From Candidatus Flexifilum breve (GTDB lineage: Bacteria > Chloroflexota > Anaerolineae > Aggregatilineales > Phototrophicaceae), in assembly GCA_016717205.1 (NCBI GenBank), contig JADKGC010000001.1, forward strand, positions 1,054,001 to 1,118,000: a stretch of 64,000 nucleotides of DNA. Direction: 5' to 3'. Below the pieces are notes generated by a model. The model worked only from the letters and a program-made list of their open reading frames with translations, searched no databases and was not told where the DNA came from. Shown here piece after piece: positions 23,937-32,906 of this stretch. Numbering within the stretch: the first letter of the stretch is position 1; the number at the start of each line of letters is the position of its first letter. A program made the position numbers and the translations under genes.

Positions 23937-25276
23937 GCGCGAAAATCCTCATTCAACTGGGCGCGGTTCAGGTTGCGCCCGATGAAGATCAGCGCGTTAT
24001 GGCGCAGTTCCAGCCCCCATGGGCGATCCGGACGGCCATCGAACAACATGTGCACACCCTGGAAAACGTAGCGTTCCGGCTGCCCCTGAATGCTCAACAC
24101 GCCCTTCATACGGAAGATGTCCTGCCCCTGTGTCCGCAGCAGGTTCCCTAACCAGCGGTTGAGCTTGTCCGCGTCCAGATCGCCAGGGACGGTGATCCCA
24201 ACCGAGGTTACTTCTTCATCATGTTCGTGATCCGGCTTGTACTCGCGGGTGAACTGCGCTTCAAGGCGCGTCGCGCCGTTGAACAGTGCCGCGCCGAATT
24301 CGTCCGGGTGGTGTTCGGTGAACAGCGTGTATACGCCCGCTTTGGCGATCTGCACGACAAAGCGCGTGTCGCCGCTGTCGTTCAGTACGAGCTGAGCCAG
24401 CGTTTCGCCGGGGGTGAGCACCCCGCCGTGTGTCAGCTCGTGATCCTCGTCGCTGAAAGCGATCACCGCGCGTTCGACCAGTGCCGCCCGTGCCGCATCG
24501 TCGCTGGCGCTCAAGGGCAGCAGGCATACCTGCATCGCCGGATCGGGACCCTCTCCCATCACCCATTCGTACACGCCGGGCTGCAAGTCATACACGCCTG
24601 ACCACTCGAACGGGTATTCCGGTTCCATGAACTTGGGATCGACTTCTAGCGCCCGGTCCACATTAAAACCGCCGACATTCAGCACGCGCTCCATCTCGAC
24701 GACGGCGTTCTGCGTCCGATAGATTTTCGCGGCGGCGTTCATCGCGTGCAGGCGGGCTTCCAAGCGGTCGAGGTCGGCGGGCGCAACCAGATCGGTTTTG
24801 TTGAGCAGGATGACATCGGCAAACGCGATCTGTTCCTGTGCTTCGTCACTGTCATCGAGATGCTCCCAGATGTGCTTGGCATCGACGACGGTCACGATCC
24901 CGTCAAGGCGCAGATGACGTTCCAGTTCAGCGTCCATGTAGAAGGTCTGCGCGACCGGACCCGGATCCGCCAGCCCGGTCGTCTCGATCATGATGTAGTC
25001 GAAGCGGTCGCGGCGCTTCATCAGGTTGCCCAAAATGCGGATCAAATCACCGCGCACGGTACAGCAGATACAGCCGTTGTTCATCTCGAAGACTTCTTCG
25101 TCCGCGCCGATCACCAGTTCGTGATCGATGCCGACTTCCCCGAATTCGTTCTCGATCACGGCGATGCGCTTGCCGTGCTGCTCGGTCAAAATGCGGTTGA
25201 GCAGCGTCGTCTTGCCGCTGCCCAGAAAGCCCGTCAGCACGGTGACGGGAACACGGGTATCGGTCATGGTCGTCAT
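23924..25276 (-). CDS. G3E GTPase (CobW/YjiA-like)
   Basis: A 450-residue GTPase with P-loop GFLGSGKTT, metal motif GCICCT, IETTGLADP and NKTDL in the GTPase domain. A CobW_C domain ends LELRHNALIFIGRNLNRAQL, a classic YjiA/CobW tail. An extra segment of about 80-100 residues separates the domains (around 225-330), making it longer than usual. The EVDPKFMEPEYPFEW run after the GTPase domain is typical of zinc-linked members. It should bind zinc and pass it to a target in a GTP-dependent way. Two in-frame ATGs (25276 and 25267) are possible starts. It lies 23 bp after the FmdB gene. Confidence 0.92.
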   Translation of the reverse strand: MTTMTDTRVPVTVLTGFLGSGKTTLLNRILTEQHGKRIAVIENEFGEVGIDHELVIGADEEVFEMNNGCICCTVRGDLIRILGNLMKRRDRFDYIMIETTGLADPGPVAQTFYMDAELERHLRLDGIVTVVDAKHIWEHLDDSDEAQEQIAFADVILLNKTDLVAPADLDRLEARLHAMNAAAKIYRTQNAVVEMERVLNVGGFNVDRALEVDPKFMEPEYPFEWSGVYDLQPGVYEWVMGEGPDPAMQVCLLPLSASDDAARAALVERAVIAFSDEDHELTHGGVLTPGETLAQLVLNDSGDTRFVVQIAKAGVYTLFTEHHPDEFGAALFNGATRLEAQFTREYKPDHEHDEEVTSVGITVPGDLDADKLNRWLGNLLRTQGQDIFRMKGVLSIQGQPERYVFQGVHMLFDGRPDRPWGLELRHNALIFIGRNLNRAQLNEDFRACLA

Positions 25277-25299
25277 ATTTGTCCTCTTCTCAATCGTCT

Positions 25300-25527
25300 T
25301 TATCGACAGCAGTAGCAGCCCACAGCATGGTTCTTCTTGGGCGGCGCGCTCGTTTGAGCGGGGGCGCTGCTCCCTGCGCCGCGCAGGAAGGCCGGGACGC
25401 TCAACGCCCGCTGGGTGAGCAGGCTGTCACATTCCGGGCAGGGCAGCACATCGTCGGCTTCTTCCCACGAGCGGCGCGCTTCAAAGTGCGCCCCGCATTC
25501 GTCACAGGCATACTCATACAAGGGCAT
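25300..25527 (-). CDS. FmdB-family zinc ribbon protein
   Basis: A 75-residue protein. The start MPLYEYACDECGAHFE and the second knuckle CPECDSLL form the four-cysteine FmdB/CxxC zinc ribbon found in regulatory and ribosome-associated small proteins. A Pro/Ala linker and a Cys-rich end (GCYCCR) follow, adding possible metal ligands. The start overlaps the preceding gene's end by 14 bp, implying coupled translation. In this operon it may be a zinc acceptor, store or sensor; the exact role is unknown. Confidence 0.85.
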   Translation of the reverse strand: MPLYEYACDECGAHFEARRSWEEADDVLPCPECDSLLTQRALSVPAFLRGAGSSAPAQTSAPPKKNHAVGCYCCR

Positions 25528-25954
25528 GGATCAGCTCCTTCAGTTCGTCCGCGTCGCGCAGTGTATGATCGGCGTGCGTACTCAGGTTGGCGGCGAAATA
25601 CGGGTGACGCTCCCACAGCGCCTCGCTCACGAGCGCCAGTGTGATCACCGCGCGATCCGGTGCGCGTAAACTGTTCAGGATCAGGGCGAGCGCATCCGGC
25701 GTGGCGCTGCTCGAGACCGGGATCAACGCGGTGTCGCAGTCCAGCCGGTTGATCAGCTCGATCAAGCCGAATGCCAGCGTGCAGCACGCGCACCCGCCCG
25801 GCAAACGCCACGTCGGGTAATCGAGGCGCAGCGCTTGATCGGCGTTGTCGATCACCTGCACTTGCTCTCCACGCATCGTGAAGGCTTCGGCAAGGGCATG
25901 AACCGCGGCGCGTTTCTCGGCGTGATCCAACCCGGTGATCGCAATCAGCTTCAT
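25514..25954 (-). CDS. degenerate G3E GTPase-like protein lacking a P-loop
   Basis: A 146-residue protein from the ATG at 25954; a longer frame exists but would overlap the upstream gene without need. It follows the G3E fold: a first strand MKLIAITGLDHAEKRAAVHA where GxxxxGKTT should be, a following strand VQVIDNADQ, and the metal motif GGCACCT in place of GCICCT. The glycine-rich loop and the Lys-Thr pair are missing and the C-terminal half is absent, so GTP binding is unlikely. The Cys pair is kept. It may have become a simple metal-binding or GTPase-partner subunit. It begins 5 bp after the ferredoxin-like gene. Confidence 0.75.
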   Translation of the reverse strand: MKLIAITGLDHAEKRAAVHALAEAFTMRGEQVQVIDNADQALRLDYPTWRLPGGCACCTLAFGLIELINRLDCDTALIPVSSSATPDALALILNSLRAPDRAVITLALVSEALWERHPYFAANLSTHADHTLRDADELKELIHALV

Positions 25955-25959
25955 CGTAC

Positions 25960-26412
25960 TCACCCCACCGAATCGAGCGGCAGATAGGCTTGATCGCCGT
26001 TCAGCGCTGCACCCCATGCGAAGCCGTTGAACACCAGCTCACGCAGCGGGGCAGACGGCAGCATAAATCCAACACTCGACAGCAGCCCTTCGATGTAGTC
26101 GTAGATCGCGACGATTAGCCGCTCGTCGTTGATGGAATGGAACCAGATTGGCTGACCGTCAAATTGCAGCAGCACGACATTCGCCAGCGAACAGGGACCT
26201 AAACAACCGCTTTGCGTCAGGTGAACGTGGTTGCGCAGTTTGCGCCGTTCCCATTCGTGGTGATACAGGTCTTGCGGGACAGCAGCAAAACCTTTGTCGG
26301 TGCGGCCACAGCAGCAGCCGAGCGAACACACAAACAGATGCCCGCGTTTCTTCACCACGTTGATCGTCTCGCCGTCCGCGCGGGTGACGACGGCCATTCG
26401 CGCCTCATTCAT
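25960..26412 (-). CDS. thioredoxin-like [2Fe-2S] ferredoxin protein
   Basis: A 150-residue protein from an ATG overlapping the permease stop (ATGAATGA). The central part is a thioredoxin-like ferredoxin: FVCSLGCCCGRTDKG supplies the first cysteines and SGCLGPCSLANVV the second pair. The CSLGCCCGR run is unusually Cys-rich. The C-terminal ~50 residues include a helix and a hydrophobic segment of unknown role. Such small ferredoxins occur next to CobW and metal-transport genes in several phyla. They might provide redox control or be metal chaperones; this is inference. Confidence 0.75.
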   Translation of the reverse strand: MNEARMAVVTRADGETINVVKKRGHLFVCSLGCCCGRTDKGFAAVPQDLYHHEWERRKLRNHVHLTQSGCLGPCSLANVVLLQFDGQPIWFHSINDERLIVAIYDYIEGLLSSVGFMLPSAPLRELVFNGFAWGAALNGDQAYLPLDSVG

Positions 26413-27271
26413 AGACCGTTTCCATTTCTTCCTCGTCAGCTTCGATCTGACGGGAGCGGCGCAGGCTGTGGACGATCCACGCGGCGGCAAACAGTGCCGT
26501 TGCCGTCAGCACAATCGCCGCGCCGGACGAGACATCGGCGTAGTATGAGGCATACAACCCGACGATCCCCGACAGCACCGCGATTCCGACTGCAAGCGCA
26601 AACATGCGGCTGAGGCGCTGCGTGAGCAGGGCCGCCGCGGCCGCCGGGGTGATCAGGAGCGCGCTCGTCATGACCACGCCGACCACCTGAATGCTGCTCA
26701 CGACGGTGAACGCCAGCAGGATCAGCAGCAGATAGCGCAGTCGGTTCGCCCGCAAGCCGATCACTTCGGCATGAATCGGGTCGAACGAGGTCAGTTCGAG
26801 TTCTTTGTGGAACAGCACCAGCAACGCCAGCGTCCCCAGGGTGATCACCGCGATCAAGATGAGTTCATCTGTCGTCACGCCGAGGATGTTGCCAAACAGG
26901 ATGTGCGAGAGATCGCGGAATGAGCGCACGGTGCTGATCAAGAGGATGCCCAAGGCAAACATCCCCGTGAACATGATGCCGATCGCGGTATCCTCGCGGA
27001 TTGCGTCACGCCGCGACAGCCAGCCGATACCGAGCGCGGTCAGCACCCCGGCGATCAGCGCGCCGCCGAACAAACTCCACTGGTTCAGGTAAGCGACGAC
27101 CAGACCCGGCAGGACGGTATGCGCCAGCGCATCCCCGATGAACGCCATGCGCCGCAAAACGACATACACGCCGATGCTGGCGCACGCCAAGCCAACGAGC
27201 ACGCCGGCGATCAGCGCGGTTTGCATGAAGCCAAAGCGAAACGGCTCGATCAACCACTCAAACAGATTCAT
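26405..27271 (-). CDS. znuB: zinc ABC transporter permease (ZnuB-like)
   Basis: A 288-residue integral membrane protein of the ABC-3 family (ZnuB/MntB/TroC). Eight or nine hydrophobic helices are visible. The family run ALIAGVLVGLACASIGVYVV and the cytoplasmic coupling region MAFIGDALAHTVLPGL are well conserved. The C-terminal tail is acidic. With the ATPase encoded just upstream (4-bp overlap) and the solute-binding protein earlier in the operon it forms a zinc importer. Manganese or iron transport is excluded only by context: Zur, Zn-free L28 and the GTPases. Confidence 0.93.
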   Translation of the reverse strand: MNLFEWLIEPFRFGFMQTALIAGVLVGLACASIGVYVVLRRMAFIGDALAHTVLPGLVVAYLNQWSLFGGALIAGVLTALGIGWLSRRDAIREDTAIGIMFTGMFALGILLISTVRSFRDLSHILFGNILGVTTDELILIAVITLGTLALLVLFHKELELTSFDPIHAEVIGLRANRLRYLLLILLAFTVVSSIQVVGVVMTSALLITPAAAAALLTQRLSRMFALAVGIAVLSGIVGLYASYYADVSSGAAIVLTATALFAAAWIVHSLRRSRQIEADEEEMETVYE

Positions 27272-28020
27272 ACGCCCACCTTCATCCCGATGAATGCTCC
27301 CGGCGGGGGCGCGACTTCGCGCCCGTTCGCCAGATACAGCGCCGCGTCAAAATCCGTCTCCAACCGTCCGAGATCATGCGTGGCAGCGATCACGGTCTTA
27401 CCCTGTTCGCCTAAGCGCGCCAGCACCGCGACGATGATCGCCCGTGTCTCGGCATCCACCGCATTGAGCGGCTCGTCGAGCAGCAGCAGATCGGCTTCTT
27501 GGGCTAATGCGCGTGCCAGCAGCGCCCGCTGCTGCTGCCCGCCGGAAAGCTGCCCGATCTGCCGTTCTGCCAGATCGCTTAAGCCAAGCTGATCGATCAC
27601 GGTGTCGGCCAGCGCGCGATCCTGCTGCGACGGACGCTTGAACCAGCCCAGATGGACATAGCGCCCGGTCAAGACCAAGCGCCGCAGCGTGACTGGAAAG
27701 CGCCAGTCGATCTCGCCGCGCTGCGGCAGATAGGCGACCCGGTGATGACACGCCCCCGGCGGGTTGCCGTAGATGCGAATCTCGCCGCCCCGAATCGGCA
27801 GCAGTTTGGCGACTGCTTTGAGCAGCGTCGACTTGCCCGCGCCGTTCGCCCCGACCAGCGCCACCCGCGCCCCGACCGGGACCGTCAGGCTCACATCGCG
27901 CAGCGCCAAGCGCTTCGTTCCGGGGTAGACCAACGACAGTCGTTCGACCACGAGCGCGGGCGCGCCGGGGAGCGGGTCTTGATGCTGGCGGTGGCTGTAG
28001 GGCAGCGCGGGATGATTCAT
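27268..28020 (-). CDS. znuC: zinc ABC transporter ATP-binding protein (ZnuC-like)
   Basis: A 250-residue ABC ATPase. Walker A GANGAGKST, Q-loop (AYLPQRGEIDW), signature LSGGQQQR, Walker B LLLLDEPLNAVD and the H-loop (AATHD) are all present. The QRGEIDW form after the Q-loop is characteristic of the zinc/manganese subfamily. The ATG at 28020 overlaps the upstream GTPase stop (ATGA); an upstream in-frame start is less likely. It energises the ZnuB-like permease encoded next. The N-terminal extension (HPALPYSHRQHQ) is mildly His-rich. Confidence 0.93.
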   Translation of the reverse strand: MNHPALPYSHRQHQDPLPGAPALVVERLSLVYPGTKRLALRDVSLTVPVGARVALVGANGAGKSTLLKAVAKLLPIRGGEIRIYGNPPGACHHRVAYLPQRGEIDWRFPVTLRRLVLTGRYVHLGWFKRPSQQDRALADTVIDQLGLSDLAERQIGQLSGGQQQRALLARALAQEADLLLLDEPLNAVDAETRAIIVAVLARLGEQGKTVIAATHDLGRLETDFDAALYLANGREVAPPPGAFIGMKVGV

Positions 28021-29228
28021 GATGCCGCCGCGTCTTCGTCCAGCAGCCATTCCGAGAACGGATCATCAAAGCGCCGCCACTTCTTCGCACCGAGCGCCAT
28101 TTCAGCCTCGGTGAGCAGACATGAATCGAGCGCGGCGCGGATGGCTGCCTGATCCATCTCAATGCCGATCACGACAAGTTCCTGACGACGGTCGCCGTAG
28201 TCGCCCTCAAAATAACTCTTGATCTCCGCCACCAGCGCGGGATCATCCGGGTATTCTTCGGGCGGGGTATCCGCCCACCATTCGCCACCATAGTCGAGCG
28301 AAATCACGTCACCCGCCTGTGACCACACGCCGACCATGTTGTGCCGCGTCGCCAGCCAGACGAAGCCTTTCGAGCGCAGCACGCTGTCGAGCGCGTCGCT
28401 TTCCAGCACCTCCATCAAGCGTGCCGGGTGAAAGGGGCGGCGGGCGCGGTAGACGAAACTGCCTACGCCGTATTCTTCGGTTTCTGGGGTATGCGGCTCA
28501 CCGGACAGCCATTCGGAGAACGTCGAGGCCCGGTCAAAATCGAAGCCACCGGTGTTCAACATCTCGGTCAGCGTGACCTGTCCGTGATCCGCGTGGATCA
28601 GTTTCGCTTGCGGATTCAGCTTGTGCAGCAGTGCCTCAAGCCGGTGAAGTTGTTCAGGCTGCACCAGATCGATCTTGTTGACGATGATCACGTCCGCGAA
28701 CTCGATTTGATCGACCAGCAGATCGACAATCGTGCGCTCATCGTCGGGCGTCACGCCGATCCCGCGCTCCGCCATCGTATCGAGCGAGGCGAATTCGCGC
28801 ATGATGTTGTGCGCGTCCACCACCGTGACCATCGTATCGAGGCGCGTGATGGCACTCAGTCCGCCATCCGTGTCGCTCACCGGAAAGGTGAACGTTTCCG
28901 CAATCGGCAGCGGCTCGGAAATGCCCGACGATTCGATCAACAGGTAATCGAAGCGTCCTTCCCGCGCTAACCGCGCGACTTCGACCAGCAGATCGTCGCG
29001 CAGCGTGCAGCAGATACAGCCGTTGCTCATCTGTACCAGTTTTTCATCGGTCCGGCTGAGCGCTGCGCCGCCATCGCGCACCAACTGCGCATCGATATTG
29101 ATCTCGCTCATGTCATTGACGATCACCGCGACGCGCAAGCCTTCACGGTTGTGTAAGATGTGATTGAGCAGGGTCGTCTTGCCCGCGCCCAGAAAGCCGG
29201 ACAGGACGGTCACAGGAAGTCGGTTCAT
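28017..29228 (-). CDS. G3E GTPase, tandem copy 2
   Basis: A 403-residue CobW-family GTPase starting at the ATG that overlaps the previous stop (ATGA). The P-loop GFLGAGKTT, GCICCT, ESSGISEP and NKIDL are present. A CobW_C domain has the run FVYRARRPFHPARLMEVLES and ends with acidic residues. The first ~120 residues are almost identical to the gene directly upstream, so the pair arose by tandem duplication. The C-terminal domains have diverged more, as expected if clients differ. Zinc delivery is inferred from the operon. Confidence 0.92.
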   Translation of the reverse strand: MNRLPVTVLSGFLGAGKTTLLNHILHNREGLRVAVIVNDMSEINIDAQLVRDGGAALSRTDEKLVQMSNGCICCTLRDDLLVEVARLAREGRFDYLLIESSGISEPLPIAETFTFPVSDTDGGLSAITRLDTMVTVVDAHNIMREFASLDTMAERGIGVTPDDERTIVDLLVDQIEFADVIIVNKIDLVQPEQLHRLEALLHKLNPQAKLIHADHGQVTLTEMLNTGGFDFDRASTFSEWLSGEPHTPETEEYGVGSFVYRARRPFHPARLMEVLESDALDSVLRSKGFVWLATRHNMVGVWSQAGDVISLDYGGEWWADTPPEEYPDDPALVAEIKSYFEGDYGDRRQELVVIGIEMDQAAIRAALDSCLLTEAEMALGAKKWRRFDDPFSEWLLDEDAAAS

Positions 29229-30445
29229 GAGCTTGCTCCGTTCGTCTGCCAGACCGGGAATGGATCGGGGAAGGCTGCCCATTGATCTGGGATGAGCGCC
29301 ATTTCTTCATCAGTCAGCAGCGCCGCATTCAACCGTGCCAACATCTCCGCTTTCGGCATGTCGATCCCGATGAAGACCAATTCCTGCCGCCGATCCCCAA
29401 ACGGCTCCTGCCAGTATTCCGCTATGTATTCCAGCGTCACCGGGTCTTGGGCGCGCTGTGCCGCCGGAACGCCCGCCAGCCAGTTCCCCGCGGGGGCGAC
29501 ACGGGCGACATGCCCGGACAGCGACCAGTTCACGCCGAGATTATGGCGTGAAGCCAGCCACATGAAGCCTTTGGATCGCAGCACGGATTTCATCAGGTCA
29601 CTCTTGATGAAGTCCATCACGCGCTGCGGGTGAAACGGGCGACGCGACCTGAAGACGAAGCTGCTGATGCCGTATTCTTCGGTCTCCGGCGTATGCTCCC
29701 CTTGCAGTTCTTTCAACCAGCCAGCGGAGCGCTGCGCGGCATCCATATCGAACAGGTTTGTGTTCAGAATCGCTTGGGGCGCGACTCTTCCCTCCTGTGC
29801 GCGCACCAGCCGCGCCGTCGGGTTGAGCTTGCGCACGGCTTCTTCAACCCGCCCTAATTCCGCCTCGCTTACCAGATCGATCTTGTTGATCACGATGACG
29901 TTGGCGAACTCCACTTGATCGATCAGCAGGTCGGAGACAGTGCGGGCATCTGTTTCGCTCACTGCCATACCGAGTGCTGCCAATCGTGGGCCTTGCTTCA
30001 CGTCCCCCAGCCAGGCGCTGGCATCCACGACGGTCACCATCGTGTCCAGGCGTGAAATTTCCATCAAACTGACGCTGTCCTCAGGCGTGGTGAACGAGAA
30101 TGTCATGGCGACAGGCAGCGGCTCGGAAATCCCCGTTGATTCGATCAGCAGGTAGTCGAAGCGTCCTACACGCGCCAGTCGCGCCACTTCGACCAGCAGA
30201 TCATCGCGGAGCGTACAGCAAATGCAGCCGTTGGTCATCTCGACCAGCTTTTCTTCGGTGCGGCTGAGCGCAGCGCCGCCGGCGCGCACCAACTGCGCGT
30301 CGATGTTGACCTCGCTCATGTCGTTGACGATCACCGCGACGCGCAAACCTTCGCGATTGTGCAGGATGTGATTGAGCAGCGTCGTCTTGCCCGCGCCGAG
30401 AAAGCCGGACAAGACCGTGACGGGAAGCCGATTCGTGATCGTCAT
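29225..30445 (-). CDS. G3E GTPase, tandem copy 1
   Basis: A 406-residue CobW-family GTPase. GFLGAGKTT, GCICCT, ESTGISEP and NKIDL define the GTPase domain. The C-terminal CobW_C domain carries FVFRSRRPFHPQRVMDFI and GFMWLASRHN. The start overlaps the end of the L28 gene by four bases, so expression follows that gene. The close tandem copy downstream suggests recent duplication. It most likely acts as a zinc metallochaperone under zinc limitation. Confidence 0.92.
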   Translation of the reverse strand: MTITNRLPVTVLSGFLGAGKTTLLNHILHNREGLRVAVIVNDMSEVNIDAQLVRAGGAALSRTEEKLVEMTNGCICCTLRDDLLVEVARLARVGRFDYLLIESTGISEPLPVAMTFSFTTPEDSVSLMEISRLDTMVTVVDASAWLGDVKQGPRLAALGMAVSETDARTVSDLLIDQVEFANVIVINKIDLVSEAELGRVEEAVRKLNPTARLVRAQEGRVAPQAILNTNLFDMDAAQRSAGWLKELQGEHTPETEEYGISSFVFRSRRPFHPQRVMDFIKSDLMKSVLRSKGFMWLASRHNLGVNWSLSGHVARVAPAGNWLAGVPAAQRAQDPVTLEYIAEYWQEPFGDRRQELVFIGIDMPKAEMLARLNAALLTDEEMALIPDQWAAFPDPFPVWQTNGASS

Positions 30446-30684
30446 TCGGTCAGCGCCTTCAGGCTCAAGCCGTGCCGCCGCAGGAATTCCGGCAGCCCGA
30501 TCTTGTCAATCGTGCGCAGTTTCCGTGCCGTCACGCGCACTTTGACAAACTGCCCGGTTTCCTCGACATAGATTGATTTGGATTGCAGATTCGGGTTGAA
30601 CTTGCGCCGAGTCGCCCGCATTGAAAACGAACGTTGGTTGCCGAACATCGGCTTCGTCTGGGTGATTTTGTGTTTGCCTGCCAT
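30442..30684 (-). CDS. rpmB: ribosomal protein bL28, zinc-independent paralogue
   Basis: An 80-residue L28-type protein with the diagnostic run RRKFNPNLQSKSIYVEE, then FVKVRVTARKLRTIDKIG. The zinc-binding forms carry a CxxC near the N-terminus and a second CxxC in the TARKL region. Here both are replaced (KITQTK and VTARKL), so this is a cysteine-free C- version. C- ribosomal paralogues placed under Zur replace the zinc-containing protein when zinc is scarce, freeing zinc. Its place in the operon, between the binding protein and the GTPases, fits that role. Confidence 0.9.
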   Translation of the reverse strand: MAGKHKITQTKPMFGNQRSFSMRATRRKFNPNLQSKSIYVEETGQFVKVRVTARKLRTIDKIGLPEFLRRHGLSLKALTE

Positions 30685-30715
30685 CTATGGTTCCTATCTT
30701 GTCTTTGCGTCAAAG

Positions 30716-30747
30716 AAAGCGCGTGAACAAACCTGTCCACGCGCTTT
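30716..30747 (-). terminator. hairpin between znuA and rpmB (attenuator or terminator)
   Basis: A perfect 10-bp stem (AAAGCGCGTG / CACGCGCTTT) with a 12-nt loop lies in the only sizeable gap inside the zinc operon. On the minus strand it is followed by CTTTG and not by a strong T run, so partial termination or RNA processing that lowers downstream expression is more likely than full termination. Confidence 0.6.
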
Positions 30748-30770
30748 TTCTGGATTGCGTGACGCTGCCG

Positions 30771-32887
30771 CTATTGCAGCGCGGTTGTGATCGCATCTAC
30801 GTTGTAGCGCATCATCTCCAGATACGTCGCTCCCGGCGTTCCCGCCTGACCGAGCGCATCGGTGTACAGCGTCGGCGCAAGGACAACGCCAGCTTCATCG
30901 GCAATCCGCTGCATCAGGTCAGGATTGGTGACGTTCTCCGCGAAGATCGCCGGAACGCCTTCCGCCTGAATGAATTCGACGAGGTCCGCGATTTCGCCCG
31001 CGCTCGGATCCGCCGCTTCGGTGCTAACCGATTCCAGCGCTGACGAGATTTCGAAGCCGTATTCATCGCCGAAGTAACCAAACGTGTCGTGCGAGGTGAC
31101 GACGATGTGGTTCGCTTCCGGGATGGTTGCCACCTGTTCGCGGATGTAAGCATCGAGTTCGGTCAACTGCGCGGTATACGCCTCCGCATTGGCGTTGTAG
31201 GTGTCAGCGTTTGCCGCATCGGCTGCGACCAGTGCGGCGCGGATGTTTTCGACCATCACCACGGCGTTGTTGGGGTCATGCCAGATGTGCGGGTCAAACT
31301 CGCCATGTTCGTGGGCGTGTTCTTCACCTTCTGCGTGTTCATGCTCGCCGAGTTCACTCTCCGGTGCCATCCCGAAAGCCGCCAGCGCCGACGGCTTGCC
31401 GCCGACAAAGATGCGCCCTTCTTCGATTTCGAGCGTTTCGAGGTTGACGCCGCGAATGTCACCGGGCAGCGGTTCGCTGACATACGCCATGTGTCCGTTG
31501 ACGACGAACGTCGGGCGGGCAGCAGCGCGGCCAGAAGCCGGCGCGAGGAACGGATCGACCACCTGCACGGTGCCTTCGACTGCGCCCGTTGCAATGTCAA
31601 TCACATGCAGATTGCCGTCAATCGTCAGCGCGACCAGCTTGGACGGGTCTTCGCCGTGAAAGCTGAAGCGCCACACGGGTGCCGGGGCTTCGATCACGAT
31701 TTCGGCTGTGCCCGCGACCGGATCGACGCGCACAACAGTGCTTTGTCCGTAATTGCCGATCAGATAGGGCGCGCCTTCGACGGCGTACAGTGCGCCGGTG
31801 CGCAGATCGGGATTGTCCGTCGGGTTAGCGACTTTACGCGAGACAAACGTGTCGCCCTCGCGCTCGACCAGCAGCACACCATCGGCGCAGCCAAACGCGA
31901 TACCCGTATCGCTGTAGGCAGCTTCGCCGTGCAAGGCGGGGCACTCGGGGAAACTCTGGAGAACCTCGCCGTCCAGCGCCATCACATCAATGCCAATCGG
32001 CAGCGGCGCGTCCATGTTTTCTAGGTTCGGGCTGCTGATCAGCACGACATCGCCCATCGGCACAGCCACGCCGTGATGCGGACGCGCCGTCGTCACCGTG
32101 ACTGTTTCGCCTGCGAATAGATCTTCTTCAGTGAAGATCGTCGCTGCGCCATCGCCGTCGTGGAAGATGGCGATCTGGTCGTGATGTACGACATAGTGAA
32201 TGGGGTCGTTCCTTCAATCGCAACGTCAAGTAGTGCCGGACTGCCGAAATCGGTATGGAAGTGATCGTCGTGCGGCAGTGCCGATACGCCGCTGTCGATC
32301 ACGTTGGTGATCCCGCCGTTCGTCTGCACGGCGAAGGCGTAGCGCCCGCTCGGTGATGGATACAGCGATGCTGCTGCGGTGAGTTCAAAGTCCGCGATCA
32401 CCTCGTTGCTGCGCAGATCGACGATCTGAACCCTCCCGCTTTCGTAGTCATTCACGATCAGGCGCGTGCTGACCATTGGCTCGCCTTCCATGTAGCCACC
32501 GTCACCTTCACCTTCGTGTTCGTGGTCATGTCCTTCAAATGCCAGCGGTTCGATCCCGTCGCTGACGACGACGCGCGTCGCGGTCGAACCGGAAGCGGTA
32601 TACAGATCATCGAGCCACGTCTCGAATTCAAGGCCGTTCTCGAAAATCAGATCGGCTTCCGCCAGTGCGACCGCATCCTGCGGCGTGGGTTCATAAACGT
32701 GGGAATCGCCGTCAGGACCCACCAGCACGGTGAGTTCAACCGCATCTCCGGCGATGTTCTGAACGAGATCGCCGAGAATGCTGTAAGTGGCGACCACCCG
32801 CAGCGGCGCATCCTGCGCTGCCGCTGGGAGTACAAGACAGAGACTGAGAAGCAAAAGGACAACGATAACCGAACGCATAGTACGCAT
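30771..32887 (-). CDS. znuA: zinc ABC solute-binding protein with inserted AztD-like propeller (frameshifted)
   Basis: One gene of about 705 codons split by an apparent single-base indel near 32203-32215. The first part starts at the ATG with AGGAG upstream and has a signal peptide (cleavage after PAAAQ), then the N-lobe of a ZnuA/AztC protein (VVATYSILGDLV, GDSHVYEPTPQDA with a ligand His). A His-rich HDHEHEGEGD loop leads into an AztD-like beta-propeller (HYVVHHDQIAIFHDGDG and repeated strands, about residues 135-500). A second His-rich loop (EHEHAEGEEHAHEHGE) leads back into the C-lobe (FDPHIWHDP, VTSHDTFGYF, IFAENVTNP). AztD normally is a separate chaperone that loads the binding protein. 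The frameshift may be a sequencing error, since both halves are intact. Confidence 0.85.
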
Positions 32888-32906
32888 GAACTCTCCTAGA
32901 ATGGAA

